Numbered from the stretch's first letter, positions 16,546 through 26,410 are shown. The stretch: 64,000 nt of DNA from Thermoplasmata archaeon (GCA_021792255.1 JAJYUZ010000002.1:181332-245331); one strand, 5' to 3'. Notes: generated by a model from the sequence alone, not told the origin. Made by a program: numbers and translations.

Positions 16546-16965
16546 CTAGTTTGACATCTTTTGGTGAGTGACCATTATGCAGATTCCATAGACTACATCG
16601 AGGTTTTTGGACAATGCTGTCTTGATTACGTCGGGGTTCTCTGCTCCAAGCTGAAGCCACACAGCCCTTGGATTCAGACTAGGGGCTTGAAGCACAACTT
16701 CTTTGGAAGCCTCCGGATTTCTGAAAATATCTACTATATCGATCTTTATGTCTTTTGGAATGTCTAATATCGACGGATATGTTTTCTTTCCATAGATCTC
16801 GCTTACACTCGGGTTCACTGGTATTACATTATATCCTTTGTCGATTAGGTACTTTCCGACCTTATTTGAATCCCTCTCGGGGTTGGGGGACATTCCGACC
16901 ACTGCAATATTCTTGCTCTTTTCCAGTAGATCCTTGATCATAGCTGGCTTATCCAGAATCATCAA
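16546..16965 (-). CDS. CoA-binding domain protein
   Basis: Small Rossmann-fold protein of 139 residues in the YccU/CoA-binding family. The motif NIAVVGMSPNPERDSNKVGKYLIDKGYNVIPVNP (about residues 18-51) is characteristic, and AVWLQLGAENPDV near residue 106 matches the family's second binding segment. These proteins bind CoA or acyl-CoA and their physiological role is mostly unclear. The two Met codons at the start are separated by one base triplet, so the exact start is uncertain by one residue. It stands alone between HTa and an uncharacterised gene. Confidence 0.88.
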   Translation of the reverse strand: MMILDKPAMIKDLLEKSKNIAVVGMSPNPERDSNKVGKYLIDKGYNVIPVNPSVSEIYGKKTYPSILDIPKDIKIDIVDIFRNPEASKEVVLQAPSLNPRAVWLQLGAENPDVIKTALSKNLDVVYGICIMVTHQKMSN

Positions 16966-17012
16966 GTACTAGATTAAAAATTTCAAATAAAGTTTTCCGA
17001 ATTTGGACACCG

Positions 17013-17936
17013 TCAAGATGTCGAGAAATAGTCCGTATTCGTTTCTGCCTCTCTGAATAACTTCCCAAGTCTTCTGACTTCAGAAAGCTGGTAAAGTGAA
17101 GAAAAGGAGATGGTAACAGTAGAGCTTTCTTGTTCAAATTGAATTATGGCCGGTCCATTGTTTCTCCTAAAACCGAATTTTGTTTCACCTTCTTCGAACA
17201 GATCGAAAAAGTTCCCTCCATTTCTAAATTCATAGGTTGTGTGCTCGGTAGAAGCGTCTGGGTTGCCAATGTCTATCCAGACAGCTCTTCTATTGTAGTC
17301 TTCTGAGAGCACAAAGATGGCATGAATTGTCCTATTATCCCTCCGAAAGATTCCTACGGAGTCCAGACAGAGATTCCCTTCACAGAATTTTCTAAAGGGA
17401 GGGGTCCAAGAAAGCCTACCGATACGCTCTTCTTCGAACCACTGCGGGTTTCCATTATTTGCCAAGAACGAGCGCTTGTAGAACGGATAGTTTTTGAATC
17501 TCGCACTGATGTACGGAGCTACGAGGCTTTCGCTGAGTTTTCTGACATTAAGGCTGGTCTCCCCCTCAATTTCGATTTGAGTCCCAAGAGAGAAAGAAGA
17601 CGATGCCTCTTTTCCCTTGTAATTCTTCCCATAGAATATCACTGCGTCAGTAGTATCGGTACTGGCCAAGATGGAATATGAAGAGACGAAAGAATCCATA
17701 AGGCTCTTTGGAAAACCTGGATAAAACCAGTCAAGAAAGAATTCCTTTACTCTGAGTTTTTCGTTCCCAATTGTGCACTCGAATCTTAACGTCGCCCACT
17801 TTCTCCCAGGTTCCCTATAAGTCGAGTTATGTACTTCCAGTTCTTCGGGGAGATAGATAAGGAATGGTGCCTTTTCTTGGAGTTTTTTAAAATCACCGAT
17901 TCGAATGATCTCGTCTAGCATCGCTCTCGTTTGCAA
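17013..17936 (-). CDS. Uncharacterised 307-residue protein
   Basis: No family recognised. Soluble and rich in Phe, Tyr, Arg and beta-prone segments, with several short repeats of aromatic-Gly-Asn character (residues 170-270) that suggest an all-beta fold. No signal peptide, metal site or nucleotide loop is apparent. The frame is uninterrupted and the codon use matches neighbours, so it is likely genuine. It lies 57 bases downstream of the threonine dehydrogenase gene on the same strand, but nothing ties it to threonine metabolism. Confidence 0.6.
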   Translation of the reverse strand: MQTRAMLDEIIRIGDFKKLQEKAPFLIYLPEELEVHNSTYREPGRKWATLRFECTIGNEKLRVKEFFLDWFYPGFPKSLMDSFVSSYSILASTDTTDAVIFYGKNYKGKEASSSFSLGTQIEIEGETSLNVRKLSESLVAPYISARFKNYPFYKRSFLANNGNPQWFEEERIGRLSWTPPFRKFCEGNLCLDSVGIFRRDNRTIHAIFVLSEDYNRRAVWIDIGNPDASTEHTTYEFRNGGNFFDLFEEGETKFGFRRNNGPAIIQFEQESSTVTISFSSLYQLSEVRRLGKLFREAETNTDYFSTS

Positions 17937-17992
17937 AATAACTGCATACTTAAACTGTTGGGTTTTTCATTCTTCCATCCAACTAGAGGTCT

Positions 17993-18925
17993 CTATCTCT
18001 TGAGATTGGCAATCATGTCCTTTGTTGTCGCCTTGAAGTCGTAGTTTGGATGGAAGTCCCACTCACTAACGGCCGCAGAAGCATCGAGTGACCCTGGCCA
18101 AGAATCTGCTATTTTTTGCCTGAAATCCGGTCTATAAGTCACTTCGAAAGAGGGGTAGTAATTCCTGAGCTCCATTTCTAATTGTTTTGGGGTCATAGAA
18201 AAAGACGAGACGTTAAAATCCGTCCTGTGTTTCAATCTCGTTTCGTCTGCTTCAGCAAGCCTTAGAAGGCAATCGAGAGCGTCTGGCATATACATCATTG
18301 GCAGCCTGGTATCCTCTCTCAGGAAACATTGGTAGCTCTTACCCTTAACGGCCTCCATTATCATCTCTATAGAATAATCCGTGGTCCCTCCGCCCGGAGG
18401 TGTTTTATAACTTATAAGTCCAGGAAATCGCAGACCTCTCGCATTCAACCCGAACCTTGCATGATAATAATTGCCCAGATGTTCCGCCATCAGTTTTGTG
18501 ATTCCGTACATTGTCACGGGCCTAGCTATAGTCTCTATTGGAACGTTCTCCTTTGGCGTATCAGGACCAAATATTCCTATCGAGCTCGGGGTAATCACAA
18601 GTTTCACTCTACTCTTGATGGAGGACTCTAAGATATCGTAAAGTCCAGAGATATTCACCTTGTACGCGAGCTCAGGGTTCTTCTCTCCATTCGCGGACAG
18701 AACAGCGGCAAGATGGAAGATGGTATCTATCTTGTATTTATCGATCGCTAGGTCGACCGAAGCTCTATCAGTCACGTCTAACTTGAGGAATCTCGAATCT
18801 GCAGAGTTTGAGCGAATGTCTGAAGGAATCACTCTATCTCTTCCGAAAACATCAGAGAGAAATGGAACCAGTTCGCTTCCAATTTGACCACCAGCACCGG
18901 TGACGAGTATTTTTTCGAATGTCAT
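17993..18925 (-). CDS. tdh: L-threonine 3-dehydrogenase (SDR/epimerase-like type)
   Basis: Oxidises L-threonine to 2-amino-3-oxobutyrate with NAD. It is not a zinc alcohol-dehydrogenase type but an extended short-chain dehydrogenase of 310 residues: nucleotide loop VTGAGGQIGSEL (8-19) and catalytic Y140 and K144 in VTMYGITKLMAEHL. The PSSIGIFGP segment (113-121) matches the UDP-galactose-epimerase-like threonine dehydrogenases known from Thermoplasma and Flavobacterium. The next enzyme, glycine C-acetyltransferase, is encoded divergently 173 bases away, which supports the assignment. Confidence 0.88.
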   Translation of the reverse strand: MTFEKILVTGAGGQIGSELVPFLSDVFGRDRVIPSDIRSNSADSRFLKLDVTDRASVDLAIDKYKIDTIFHLAAVLSANGEKNPELAYKVNISGLYDILESSIKSRVKLVITPSSIGIFGPDTPKENVPIETIARPVTMYGITKLMAEHLGNYYHARFGLNARGLRFPGLISYKTPPGGGTTDYSIEMIMEAVKGKSYQCFLREDTRLPMMYMPDALDCLLRLAEADETRLKHRTDFNVSSFSMTPKQLEMELRNYYPSFEVTYRPDFRQKIADSWPGSLDASAAVSEWDFHPNYDFKATTKDMIANLKR

Positions 18926-19098
18926 TCCCCTAAACAGTCACGCGAAAATAAAAAATATTTCGTACCGCGCATGAATACCCCAACCTCTATCGATCTCTCG
19001 TCTCTGAGAATCCTTCACGGACGTATTTATTCAGCCGTCCCAATCAAATGGGAAGAGGTCCTAAGCAAACTATTTGATGACTGAGAATATTTGGAGCC

Positions 19099-20277
19099 AT
19101 GGGGAAAATGGACTGGGTACAGGAAGAGATTAATGTTTTGAAAGAAACCGGTCGTTACGTTCCCATTAGAACTCTGCAAACTTCACAGGGTGCGTGGGTC
19201 AAAATCGATGGTAGAAAGGTACTCAATCTGTGCTCTAACAATTATCTTGGTCTAGCTAACAATCCTGAAGTTAAGAAAGCGATGCACGAAGCTATAGATA
19301 CTTTCGGAGTAGGGGCAGGTGCTGTCAGAAGTATCGCTGGAACGATGGAACTCCATATCAGACTGGAGGAAAAGATCGCGCAGTTTAAGCATATGGAATC
19401 TTCGCTCGTGTACCAGGGCGGACTGCTGGCTAATCTCGGAACAATTCCCGCACTGGTCGGAAAGGACGATGTCGTCTTCAGCGAAGAGCTAAATCACGCA
19501 AGCATAATAGATGGAGTGAGGCTCAGTTCTGCAAAGAGGGTCGTTTTCTCTCATGTATCTGCAACGGACCTAGAAGAGAAGCTCAGAGCAGAAAGATCGA
19601 CTGGAAAGAAGGCACTGATAGTCACAGACGGAGTATTCAGCATGGATGGAGACATTGCTCCACTCAACGAAGAGGCAGAGATCGGCGAAAAGTACGACTC
19701 TATGGTGTATGTGGACGATGCCCACGGGGAAGGTGTACTCGGGGATCACGGCAGAGGCATTGTGGATCATTTCAAGATAGGTGGGAAAGTGGACATAGAA
19801 ATGGGTACCTTTTCAAAGGCCGTGGGGGTCATGGGAGGATTTGTCGCAGGAAGAAAGGACCTCATAGACTACCTGAAACAAAAGGCAAGACCATTTCTGT
19901 TCAGTTCTGCATTGAATCCGGGGGAAGTCGCGGCCATCCTGAAGAGCATAGAGATCATGGACAGGGACGACTCGTTGCTCAAGAAGCTTTGGAACAATTC
20001 AGATTTCCTCAAGGAAAAGCTCAGTAATCTTGGCTTCAACACGGGAAAGAGCAAGACTCCTATAACACCCGTAATGGTCGGAGGGGAGATGGAGACTGTG
20101 GAACTCAGCAAAGCACTTTACGAAGAAGGGATATTAGCATCACCCATAGTGTTTCCGACGGTGGCAAAGGGGACAGCCAGAATCAGGCTGATGCCATCAG
20201 CCGTACACTCACGAGAAGACCTGAAATATGCGGGAGATAAATTCGAAGAAGTCGGAAAGAGAATGAAATTGATTTAA
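19099..20277 (+). CDS. kbl: Glycine C-acetyltransferase (2-amino-3-ketobutyrate CoA ligase)
   Basis: PLP enzyme splitting 2-amino-3-oxobutyrate with CoA into glycine and acetyl-CoA, the step after threonine dehydrogenase. The 392-residue protein shows fold-type-I alpha-oxoamine synthase features: GVGAGAVRSIAGT (70-82), VDDAHGEGVLG (205-215) and the PLP lysine K240 in MGTFSKAVGVMGG. Only seven bases separate it from the FTCD gene downstream, so threonine-derived glycine and folate one-carbon genes are probably co-transcribed. Confidence 0.92.
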   Translation: MGKMDWVQEEINVLKETGRYVPIRTLQTSQGAWVKIDGRKVLNLCSNNYLGLANNPEVKKAMHEAIDTFGVGAGAVRSIAGTMELHIRLEEKIAQFKHMESSLVYQGGLLANLGTIPALVGKDDVVFSEELNHASIIDGVRLSSAKRVVFSHVSATDLEEKLRAERSTGKKALIVTDGVFSMDGDIAPLNEEAEIGEKYDSMVYVDDAHGEGVLGDHGRGIVDHFKIGGKVDIEMGTFSKAVGVMGGFVAGRKDLIDYLKQKARPFLFSSALNPGEVAAILKSIEIMDRDDSLLKKLWNNSDFLKEKLSNLGFNTGKSKTPITPVMVGGEMETVELSKALYEEGILASPIVFPTVAKGTARIRLMPSAVHSREDLKYAGDKFEEVGKRMKLI

Positions 20278-20284
20278 TCCAGAA

Positions 20285-21805
20285 GTGAAAATTATGAATT
20301 ATGTGGAATGTGTACCCAACTACAGCGAAGGGAAAGACAGGAACAAGGTCGAGTCTATTATAGAGTCAATCAAGAAATATCCTGTCGACGTGATAGACGT
20401 CGAAATGAATGCCGATCACAACAGGTCCGTCGTGACTATAGTAGGAGACGGAGAGTCGATGGTCGACGCAATGTTCGAATCGATTAAGAGAGCAAGCGAG
20501 CTCATCGATCTCGATTCGCATAAGGGGGAGCATCCGAGATTTGGAGCGACAGACGTTGTTCCTTTCGTTCCGTTGCTCGGAACAACCAAGGAATACTGTG
20601 TTGAGCTGGCAAAAAGGTTGGCTGTGAGAGTTGGTGACGAACTCGGAATACCCGTATTCTTGTATGGAGAGGCTGCCAATTTACCCTCGAGGAAGGAACT
20701 GCCGGATATAAGAAGTGAGAAATTTCAGTACGAACAACTTAAGGAGGCCATTTCAAAGGAAGAAAAGTACGCACCAGATTTTGGTCCAAAGCACTTGGGT
20801 AAAGCAGGTGCGACGATTATTGGCGCGAGAGAATTCCTGATAGCTTTTAATGTGGATTTCAAATCTGAGGACCTAAAATCGACCAAGGAGATAGCGAAGA
20901 GAACAAGGGAAAGGTCCGGAGGACTGAAGAATGTGAGGGCACTTGGATTCAACCTGAGCGAAACGAAGGAAACACAGGTGTCAATGAATTTAGTGAACTA
21001 CAAGGACAGCCCCGTACCTGAAATATTTGAGCACGTGAAGAGAGAGGCGCAATCGAGAGGGCTGCAAGTCAGCAGGTCCGAACTAGTCGGCATGATTCCG
21101 CTTCGGGCCGTAGAAGAAATTTACAGATTCTATTTGATGAACAGAGATTTTTCAGAAAATCAGATACTCGAGAAAAAGCTGCTCGAAATATTCTCGAAAG
21201 ACAGCATAAAGGGTTACATAGGAGAACTGGCGAGTGATAAACCCGCACCAGGTGGAGGGTCAGCGAGCGGTATGGTGGGAGCGATGGGGGCTGCGCTCGT
21301 GGCAATGGTAGCAGGGCTTACGATCGGAAAGAAGGGTTATGAGGATGCAGCTGGTAAAATGAAGATAATTCAGAAGGTGGGCTCTGAGGCAGCATGGCAA
21401 CTTTACAATCAGTCGGACAGAGACACCAGGGCGTACGATAATCTATCGAAGTCGCTCTCCCTCCCGAAGGATACTTCTGCAGAAAAGGAGGAGAGGACAA
21501 GGAAAATTCAGGAGAGACTCAAGGAAGCTACTCGCGTACCGTACGACACTGGAAAAATTGCCGCTTCCTTGCTTGACTATCTCCCCATTTTGATAGAGAG
21601 GGGTAACAAGAATGCGGTTTCGGATGTTTACTGCGCATCGCTCTTTCTGTCTTCTGCGGTCTATGGTTCGATGCAAAACGTGAAGATTAACTTAGGGCTA
21701 ATAAAGGACCAAGCATTCGCTGAGGAGTACAAGAAGAAGATGGAGGAGCTGAGGGAGGAGACTAGAAAGAAGACAGAGGACATATTCAATAATATGTGGA
21801 AATGA
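20285..21805 (+). CDS. ftcd: Glutamate formiminotransferase / formimino-THF cyclodeaminase
   Basis: Bifunctional enzyme moving the formimino group of formiminoglutamate (from histidine breakdown) to tetrahydrofolate and then releasing ammonia to give methenyl-THF. Of 506 residues, 1-300 form the formiminotransferase part (start YVECVPNYSEGKDRNKVE, then DHNRSVVTIVG and HPRFGATDVVPFVP). About 310-500 form the helical cyclodeaminase with DKPAPGGGSASGMVGAMGAALVAM. The ATG used sits 12 bases after an earlier in-frame candidate region; the MNYVECVPN start fits the family best. Followed at once by fhs. Confidence 0.9.
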   Translation: MKIMNYVECVPNYSEGKDRNKVESIIESIKKYPVDVIDVEMNADHNRSVVTIVGDGESMVDAMFESIKRASELIDLDSHKGEHPRFGATDVVPFVPLLGTTKEYCVELAKRLAVRVGDELGIPVFLYGEAANLPSRKELPDIRSEKFQYEQLKEAISKEEKYAPDFGPKHLGKAGATIIGAREFLIAFNVDFKSEDLKSTKEIAKRTRERSGGLKNVRALGFNLSETKETQVSMNLVNYKDSPVPEIFEHVKREAQSRGLQVSRSELVGMIPLRAVEEIYRFYLMNRDFSENQILEKKLLEIFSKDSIKGYIGELASDKPAPGGGSASGMVGAMGAALVAMVAGLTIGKKGYEDAAGKMKIIQKVGSEAAWQLYNQSDRDTRAYDNLSKSLSLPKDTSAEKEERTRKIQERLKEATRVPYDTGKIAASLLDYLPILIERGNKNAVSDVYCASLFLSSAVYGSMQNVKINLGLIKDQAFAEEYKKKMEELREETRKKTEDIFNNMWK

Positions 21806-21822
21806 TGCCGGAAGGTGATTTA

Positions 21823-23457
21823 ATGAAGATTGTGAATGAAATAGCAAAAGATTTAGGAATTACAGACGATGAACTGGAATTTTATGGGAAATACATGGCT
21901 AAAGTGAACCCTAGTATACTTGGAAGGCTGTCCGGAAAACATAATGGAAAGATGATTCTGGTGACGGCCATCAACCCCACTTCCGCAGGGGAAGGCAAGA
22001 CTACAACAACGATAGGTCTTTCACAGGGTCTGAAAAAAATCGGAAAGAAAGTCATGGTCACGATTAGAGAGCCATCTCTCGGACCAAACTTCGGAATAAA
22101 GGGAGGTGGGACGGGGGGTGGAAAATGCCAGCTATTGCCGGCTGATGAAATTAACCTCAATTTTACCGGAGATTTCCCTGCCATATCGGCCGCTCACAAT
22201 CTTCTCTCCGCACTCGTGAACAATCACGTCTTCCAAGGAAATGAACTAGGATTTGACCTGAAGAAGATTTCGTGGAAGAGAACGATTGATATGAACGATC
22301 GTTCCCTGAGACAGATTCTGGTGGGAATTGGTGATCAGGGAGGTGCGCTGGTCGAAGATACATTCCTCATAACTCCCGCATCAGAGATAATGGCTATAAT
22401 GGGGTTTGCGGAGAATTATGATATGCTGAAAGATATGCTTTCCAAGATAACGGTAGGTTATACCAAAGAAGGTAAGAGGATCACGGCCGGAGACTTGAAG
22501 GCACAAGGTGCTATGGCGGCCCTTCTCAAGAACACAATCAAGCCAAATCTTGTCCAATCGACCGAGGGGGTTCCGGGATTCGTTCATATCGGTCCTTTTG
22601 GTAACATAGCACACGGCCACAACAGTATAGTGGCGGACAAAATTGCTCTCAAGTTAGCGGATTATGTTATCACGGAAGCTGGCTTCGGCTCAGAGTTGGG
22701 GGCACAGAAATTCGTAGATATAGTTCTCAGAAGAGCAGGATTTGATCTAGATTTAGTAGTCCTCGTAGTCTCCATAAAGGCTCTCAAACATCACGGAGGA
22801 ATGAAGTCCACGGAGAAAGGAGGAGTAGAATTTCTTGAGAAAGGGATAGACAACTTGTTCTACCACATAGGAAACGTAGAGAGGTATGGCCTGCCTCTCA
22901 TAATATCTCTCAACAGGTTCAAGGATGATCGGGAGAACGAGATCGAGTATTTGAAACGAGAAACCGAGAAAAAGGGTTACAGAATGGTCATTAACGAAGG
23001 CTACTCAAAAGGTGGGGATGGAGCCGTGGAATTTGCCCAGAGCGTGGTAGAAATGCTGGAAGCCAAGGCTTCCAATCCAAGAAATATCACCTTCTCATAT
23101 GAGAGAGACGAGCCCGTCAAGACAAAAATTGACAAGATAGCCTCAAAAGTTTATGGAGCTTCAAAAATTGAATATTCCAAGAAGGCGTTGAGGGTTCTGA
23201 AGAGAGTGAAGGATGAAAGACTGGATTTCTTGGACGTCTGCATGGCGAAGACGCAGTACTCGATCACCGATGATCAGACCAAGCTGGGATGGCCGAAGGA
23301 CTTCACAATAACGATCGAAGATATAATGCTCTCCACGGGTGTCGGATTCGCGGTACCATTGCTCGGAGAGATCATGACGATGCCAGGGCTTCCAAAGCAT
23401 CCCATCTCTGAGGAAGTTAATATAGATGAAAGGGGAAACATCACCGGGTTACTCTGA
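21823..23457 (+). CDS. fhs: Formate-tetrahydrofolate ligase
   Basis: ATP-dependent synthesis of 10-formyl-THF from formate and THF. The P-loop-like PTSAGEGKTTTTIGLSQGL and the IREPSLGPNFGIKGGGTGGGKCQ segment are hallmarks. The start at 21823 is preferred over the ATG at 21796 (inside the ftcd gene) because a Shine-Dalgarno-like GGAAGGTGAT lies just before it; this gives 544 residues, the usual length. With ftcd upstream and kbl before it, the cluster can feed one-carbon units from histidine and formate into folate. Confidence 0.93.
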   Translation: MKIVNEIAKDLGITDDELEFYGKYMAKVNPSILGRLSGKHNGKMILVTAINPTSAGEGKTTTTIGLSQGLKKIGKKVMVTIREPSLGPNFGIKGGGTGGGKCQLLPADEINLNFTGDFPAISAAHNLLSALVNNHVFQGNELGFDLKKISWKRTIDMNDRSLRQILVGIGDQGGALVEDTFLITPASEIMAIMGFAENYDMLKDMLSKITVGYTKEGKRITAGDLKAQGAMAALLKNTIKPNLVQSTEGVPGFVHIGPFGNIAHGHNSIVADKIALKLADYVITEAGFGSELGAQKFVDIVLRRAGFDLDLVVLVVSIKALKHHGGMKSTEKGGVEFLEKGIDNLFYHIGNVERYGLPLIISLNRFKDDRENEIEYLKRETEKKGYRMVINEGYSKGGDGAVEFAQSVVEMLEAKASNPRNITFSYERDEPVKTKIDKIASKVYGASKIEYSKKALRVLKRVKDERLDFLDVCMAKTQYSITDDQTKLGWPKDFTITIEDIMLSTGVGFAVPLLGEIMTMPGLPKHPISEEVNIDERGNITGLL

Positions 23458-24664
23458 ATTTGTTACCGTGAAGGACGTAGAAGAAGCCTACGATAGGCTC
23501 AAGGGTGTCATAAAGAATACTCCCCTCGAAAGATCGAGCTCGATCAGTGAGCTCAGCGGAGCAGATGTATTCCTCAAACTAGAAAATCTGCAGAAGGGTG
23601 GATCATTCAAGATAAGGGGGGCGTACAATCTTCTGAGCAGAGCTAAAAAAGATGTTGTTGCAGCCAGTGCGGGGAACCACTCGCAAGGGGTCGCACTTGC
23701 ATCGTCATTGCTTGGCCTGAAGTCTCTCGTCGTGATGCCGCAGTTTGCACCGCCTATAAAGGTAATAGCCACTCAGAAGTACGGGGCCGAAGTCCTCCTC
23801 TACGGAAACACATTCGACGAGGCTGCGGAAAGGGCCAGAAAAATTTCTAGAGAGGAGGGGAAGGTATTCGCCCACGCTTTTGACAACAAGTACGTTATAG
23901 CCGGACAGGGTACAATAGGCATTGAAATTCTTCAAGAGATGAACGATTTTGATTACATCGTCATTCCTGTGGGAGGTGGAGGACTAATAGGAGGAATTGC
24001 CACCTACCTGAAAGAGAAGGGATACAGAGGCAAAATCATAGGTGTAGAAGCCGAGAATGCCGCAGCAATGAAGATATCTCTCAAGCTGGGGAAACTTACG
24101 AAACTTGAATCGGTTGCGACGATCGCAGATGGCATCGCAGTAAAGTCTCCATCTGAATCCACGATGAGAATAGCAATGAAGTATGTGGACCGAGTTGTGA
24201 CGGTCAGCGACGAAGACATATCCACAGCGATGTTCACCTTGCTCGAAAGAGGAAAGATAGTTTCAGAACCTGCAGGAGCTGCTTCCGTCGCGGCCTTGAT
24301 AAAGGGAAAGATCGGGACCAAAGGTAAGAAGGTGGTAGCCCTCATATCGGGAGGGAACGTCGATATGCCTCTTCTCTCCCAGATAATAGAAAAGAATCTT
24401 CTCGAAACTGGCAGGGAGTTTATTCTCAGTTTCATCGTCAACAACATTCCGTCTGAGATGAAGAAGGCGATAGAACTGTTTTCAGAGATGAAGCTGAATG
24501 TGGAGGAGCTCCACACTGAACTGTTCGGCGAAGACATAGGCATAGGAAAACAGAAGATTACGGTCAAATTGAAAATTTATGGAAACGAGAACCTCACAAA
24601 GATTAGGAATAGGTTTGACTCTCTGGGTTTCGATATAATCAGCATAAGGGGGGCAAAATTCTAG
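23426..24664 (+). CDS. Threonine ammonia-lyase (biosynthetic/catabolic threonine dehydratase)
   Basis: PLP enzyme converting threonine to 2-oxobutyrate and ammonia. PLP lysine K62 lies in GGSFKIRGAYNLL, a tetraglycine phosphate loop PVGGGGLIGG follows near residue 182, and a C-terminal ACT-like domain (about 330-410, FILSFIVNNIPSEMKKAIELF) suggests allosteric control. The length, 412 residues, fits the ACT-bearing type. The ATG used overlaps fhs by 32 bases; a GTG at 23468 after the fhs stop is an alternative start. Its position in a threonine and folate cluster gives the cell a second threonine-degrading route. Confidence 0.88.
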   Translation: MKGETSPGYSEFVTVKDVEEAYDRLKGVIKNTPLERSSSISELSGADVFLKLENLQKGGSFKIRGAYNLLSRAKKDVVAASAGNHSQGVALASSLLGLKSLVVMPQFAPPIKVIATQKYGAEVLLYGNTFDEAAERARKISREEGKVFAHAFDNKYVIAGQGTIGIEILQEMNDFDYIVIPVGGGGLIGGIATYLKEKGYRGKIIGVEAENAAAMKISLKLGKLTKLESVATIADGIAVKSPSESTMRIAMKYVDRVVTVSDEDISTAMFTLLERGKIVSEPAGAASVAALIKGKIGTKGKKVVALISGGNVDMPLLSQIIEKNLLETGREFILSFIVNNIPSEMKKAIELFSEMKLNVEELHTELFGEDIGIGKQKITVKLKIYGNENLTKIRNRFDSLGFDIISIRGAKF

Positions 24665-24862
24665 TGTACCCCGGAATTAACAAGGAGAATCATTATCATC
24701 CCCTCTGACCTTTCCGGGGATGTGGGACTTCTTCTGGCCTTGAGTTCACAGATAGGCGACACGCCATAACTCACTAAGGGGCCCAAAAATCCCTATAGTT
24801 CCCCGTCGTCCAGCATCTATCACTTATCAAGCGCTATTCCATAGGGAACGAACTAAAATATA

Positions 24863-25264
24863 TTATCGACTCTTAACTTTTTCGAATCTAGCTATGACTC
24901 TGGTCTTGAGTCCCCCTCTAGCCTTAAACTCGCCAACAACTGCCATAAACCTTGGGGAAACGCTTTTCACAAGATCTTCCAGAATCTTGTTTACTGCGTT
25001 CTCCTGAAAAATTCCGACGTTCCTGTACCTGTGCAGGTAGAGCTTGAATGACTTCAATTCGATTATCTTCTTGTCGGGGAGATAGTGCACTGTTATCTTC
25101 CCAAAATCAGGCATACCTGTCTTCGGGCAGATTGAGGTGAACTCGTCAGTCTCTATGGTTACGTGAGTTGAATTCTCTTGGTAGGGGAAAATAACCGAAT
25201 CGATTTTCCCGAGGTCAAGATTCTTGATGCTCTTCTGCAAGTTCTCGTACTCTGACACTCTCAA
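24863..25264 (-). CDS. queF: QueF-type 7-cyano-7-deazaguanine reductase (or QueF-like)
   Basis: 133-residue tunnelling-fold enzyme. The catalytic EFTSICPKTGMPDF segment carries the nucleophilic Cys and proton-donating Asp. ELKSFKLYL matches the QueF NADPH-site motif and is followed by RNVGIFQENAVNKILEDL. Canonical QueF reduces preQ0 to preQ1. Archaeal QueF-like proteins instead amidinate preQ0 in tRNA to make archaeosine. Presence of the ELKS motif favours reductase, but the two cannot be separated safely by eye. Together with queC, queD and tgt in this window it covers most of a deazaguanine pathway. Confidence 0.8.
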   Translation of the reverse strand: MRVSEYENLQKSIKNLDLGKIDSVIFPYQENSTHVTIETDEFTSICPKTGMPDFGKITVHYLPDKKIIELKSFKLYLHRYRNVGIFQENAVNKILEDLVKSVSPRFMAVVGEFKARGGLKTRVIARFEKVKSR

Positions 25265-25395
25265 GATATCATAAACATCTAAATCAAGATTCCCTGACTG
25301 GGTCGGTTTTTACGAACTCTTTCTTTTTATTGAAAATTTAAAGGCGAGACTGTATTTACCAAAACTATTTTTAAGACGTATTACTCAGACAACCA

Positions 25396-26310
25396 ATGAA
25401 ATCTCGTGTGGTCCTGATCGCACTCTTGCTAGTGGTTGCGGGATTGGTGATTTTCATCTACCACGAAAACTACAGCAAGCAGAATACCCCTACTGGTTCC
25501 CATGTCTATCTCGGTGCAGTGTACTCAGGTCAGACCAAGTACACGAACTATATTTCTGCAAACGTTGATTTCGGGAATGGCGCCAATCTAAAGAACAACA
25601 TCTACTACATCGTACTCTCAATATGGGACAGCAATCATAGCTACGACCAACTTGGGATCTCCTCCCTTTACGGAAAGTTTTATTCCACTTACTCTTACAC
25701 TGAGACTGTTAATGGAAGCATTAAGTACATATTCGATCCACACTGGTTTCAGATAAAGCCCGGTCTTCACTCTCTCTCGATGTATGTGAACAATGGAAAT
25801 GTCGTTTTCAAGTTCGACACTTACTCATATACTGCATATACCGGAGGATATAATTTTGCAATTGAGACGAATGAGAAGATCGGGAACCATTCATTCAGCG
25901 GCCTCACTATTTACGAGGAGATATACGGTTTCAACAAAACCCTTCCTTCCATCTCGTTCAACTTTTCCCAGGTGTTATTCGGGACGACAGGATATCCAAC
26001 TGGGTACGTGACGCAGTGGTACCAGTTCTATCACAACCTGACGGATAATTACACGTCACTCGTGTATATGAGGTCGGATACAGTAAACATATACAACGCT
26101 CCTTCACTGACGCTGAAAATTACGGTACAAAATCTTCCGACTTCTGCAAATCTGATAATTTCTGACCTGAACTTAACGATACCCGGAAGCGGACAGTATC
26201 CGATCAATCTACTGGAAGGGAACTACACAATCTATCTTGTCTATCAGGGGCAGACGAAGTCATACAATGTGACCTTGAGTTCAAACACTGATTACACGAT
26301 AACCGCATGA
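25396..26310 (+). CDS. Putative secreted or membrane-anchored beta-rich protein
   Basis: 304 residues beginning with a single N-terminal hydrophobic segment (residues 5-22, VVLIALLLVVAGLVIFIYH) that could be a signal anchor. The rest is rich in Tyr, Asn, Ser and Thr with many N-x-S/T sites, as expected for a glycosylated cell-surface protein in a wall-less archaeon. The last 80 residues resemble a PEGA/Ig-like beta domain (LTIPGSGQYPINLLEGNYTIYLVYQG). A near-leaderless start is likely, with an A/T-rich box ATTTTTAAGACG about 20 bases upstream. Function unknown. Confidence 0.7.
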   Translation: MKSRVVLIALLLVVAGLVIFIYHENYSKQNTPTGSHVYLGAVYSGQTKYTNYISANVDFGNGANLKNNIYYIVLSIWDSNHSYDQLGISSLYGKFYSTYSYTETVNGSIKYIFDPHWFQIKPGLHSLSMYVNNGNVVFKFDTYSYTAYTGGYNFAIETNEKIGNHSFSGLTIYEEIYGFNKTLPSISFNFSQVLFGTTGYPTGYVTQWYQFYHNLTDNYTSLVYMRSDTVNIYNAPSLTLKITVQNLPTSANLIISDLNLTIPGSGQYPINLLEGNYTIYLVYQGQTKSYNVTLSSNTDYTITA

Positions 26311-26397
26311 CCGAAGCGACAACCCGTCCTCCTACACAGCAAAAGCTCCGTTTGCCACGATAGTCTGGTTGGATCGGATAGACGTGACATCGCCCAA

Positions 26398-26410
26398 ACT
26401 TTTTATATTC
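26398..26410 (+). promoter_or_regulatory. TATA box of the L7Ae translation operon
   Basis: ACTTTTTATATTC lies about 50 bases upstream of the L7Ae start codon, implying a short leader of roughly 25 bases instead of a leaderless transcript. Confidence 0.6.

Noticed and set aside
24665..24862. A possible small RNA between the threonine ammonia-lyase and queF genes.
   Set aside because: No box C/D motifs, tRNA-like ends or convincing hairpin with terminator were found on either strand.
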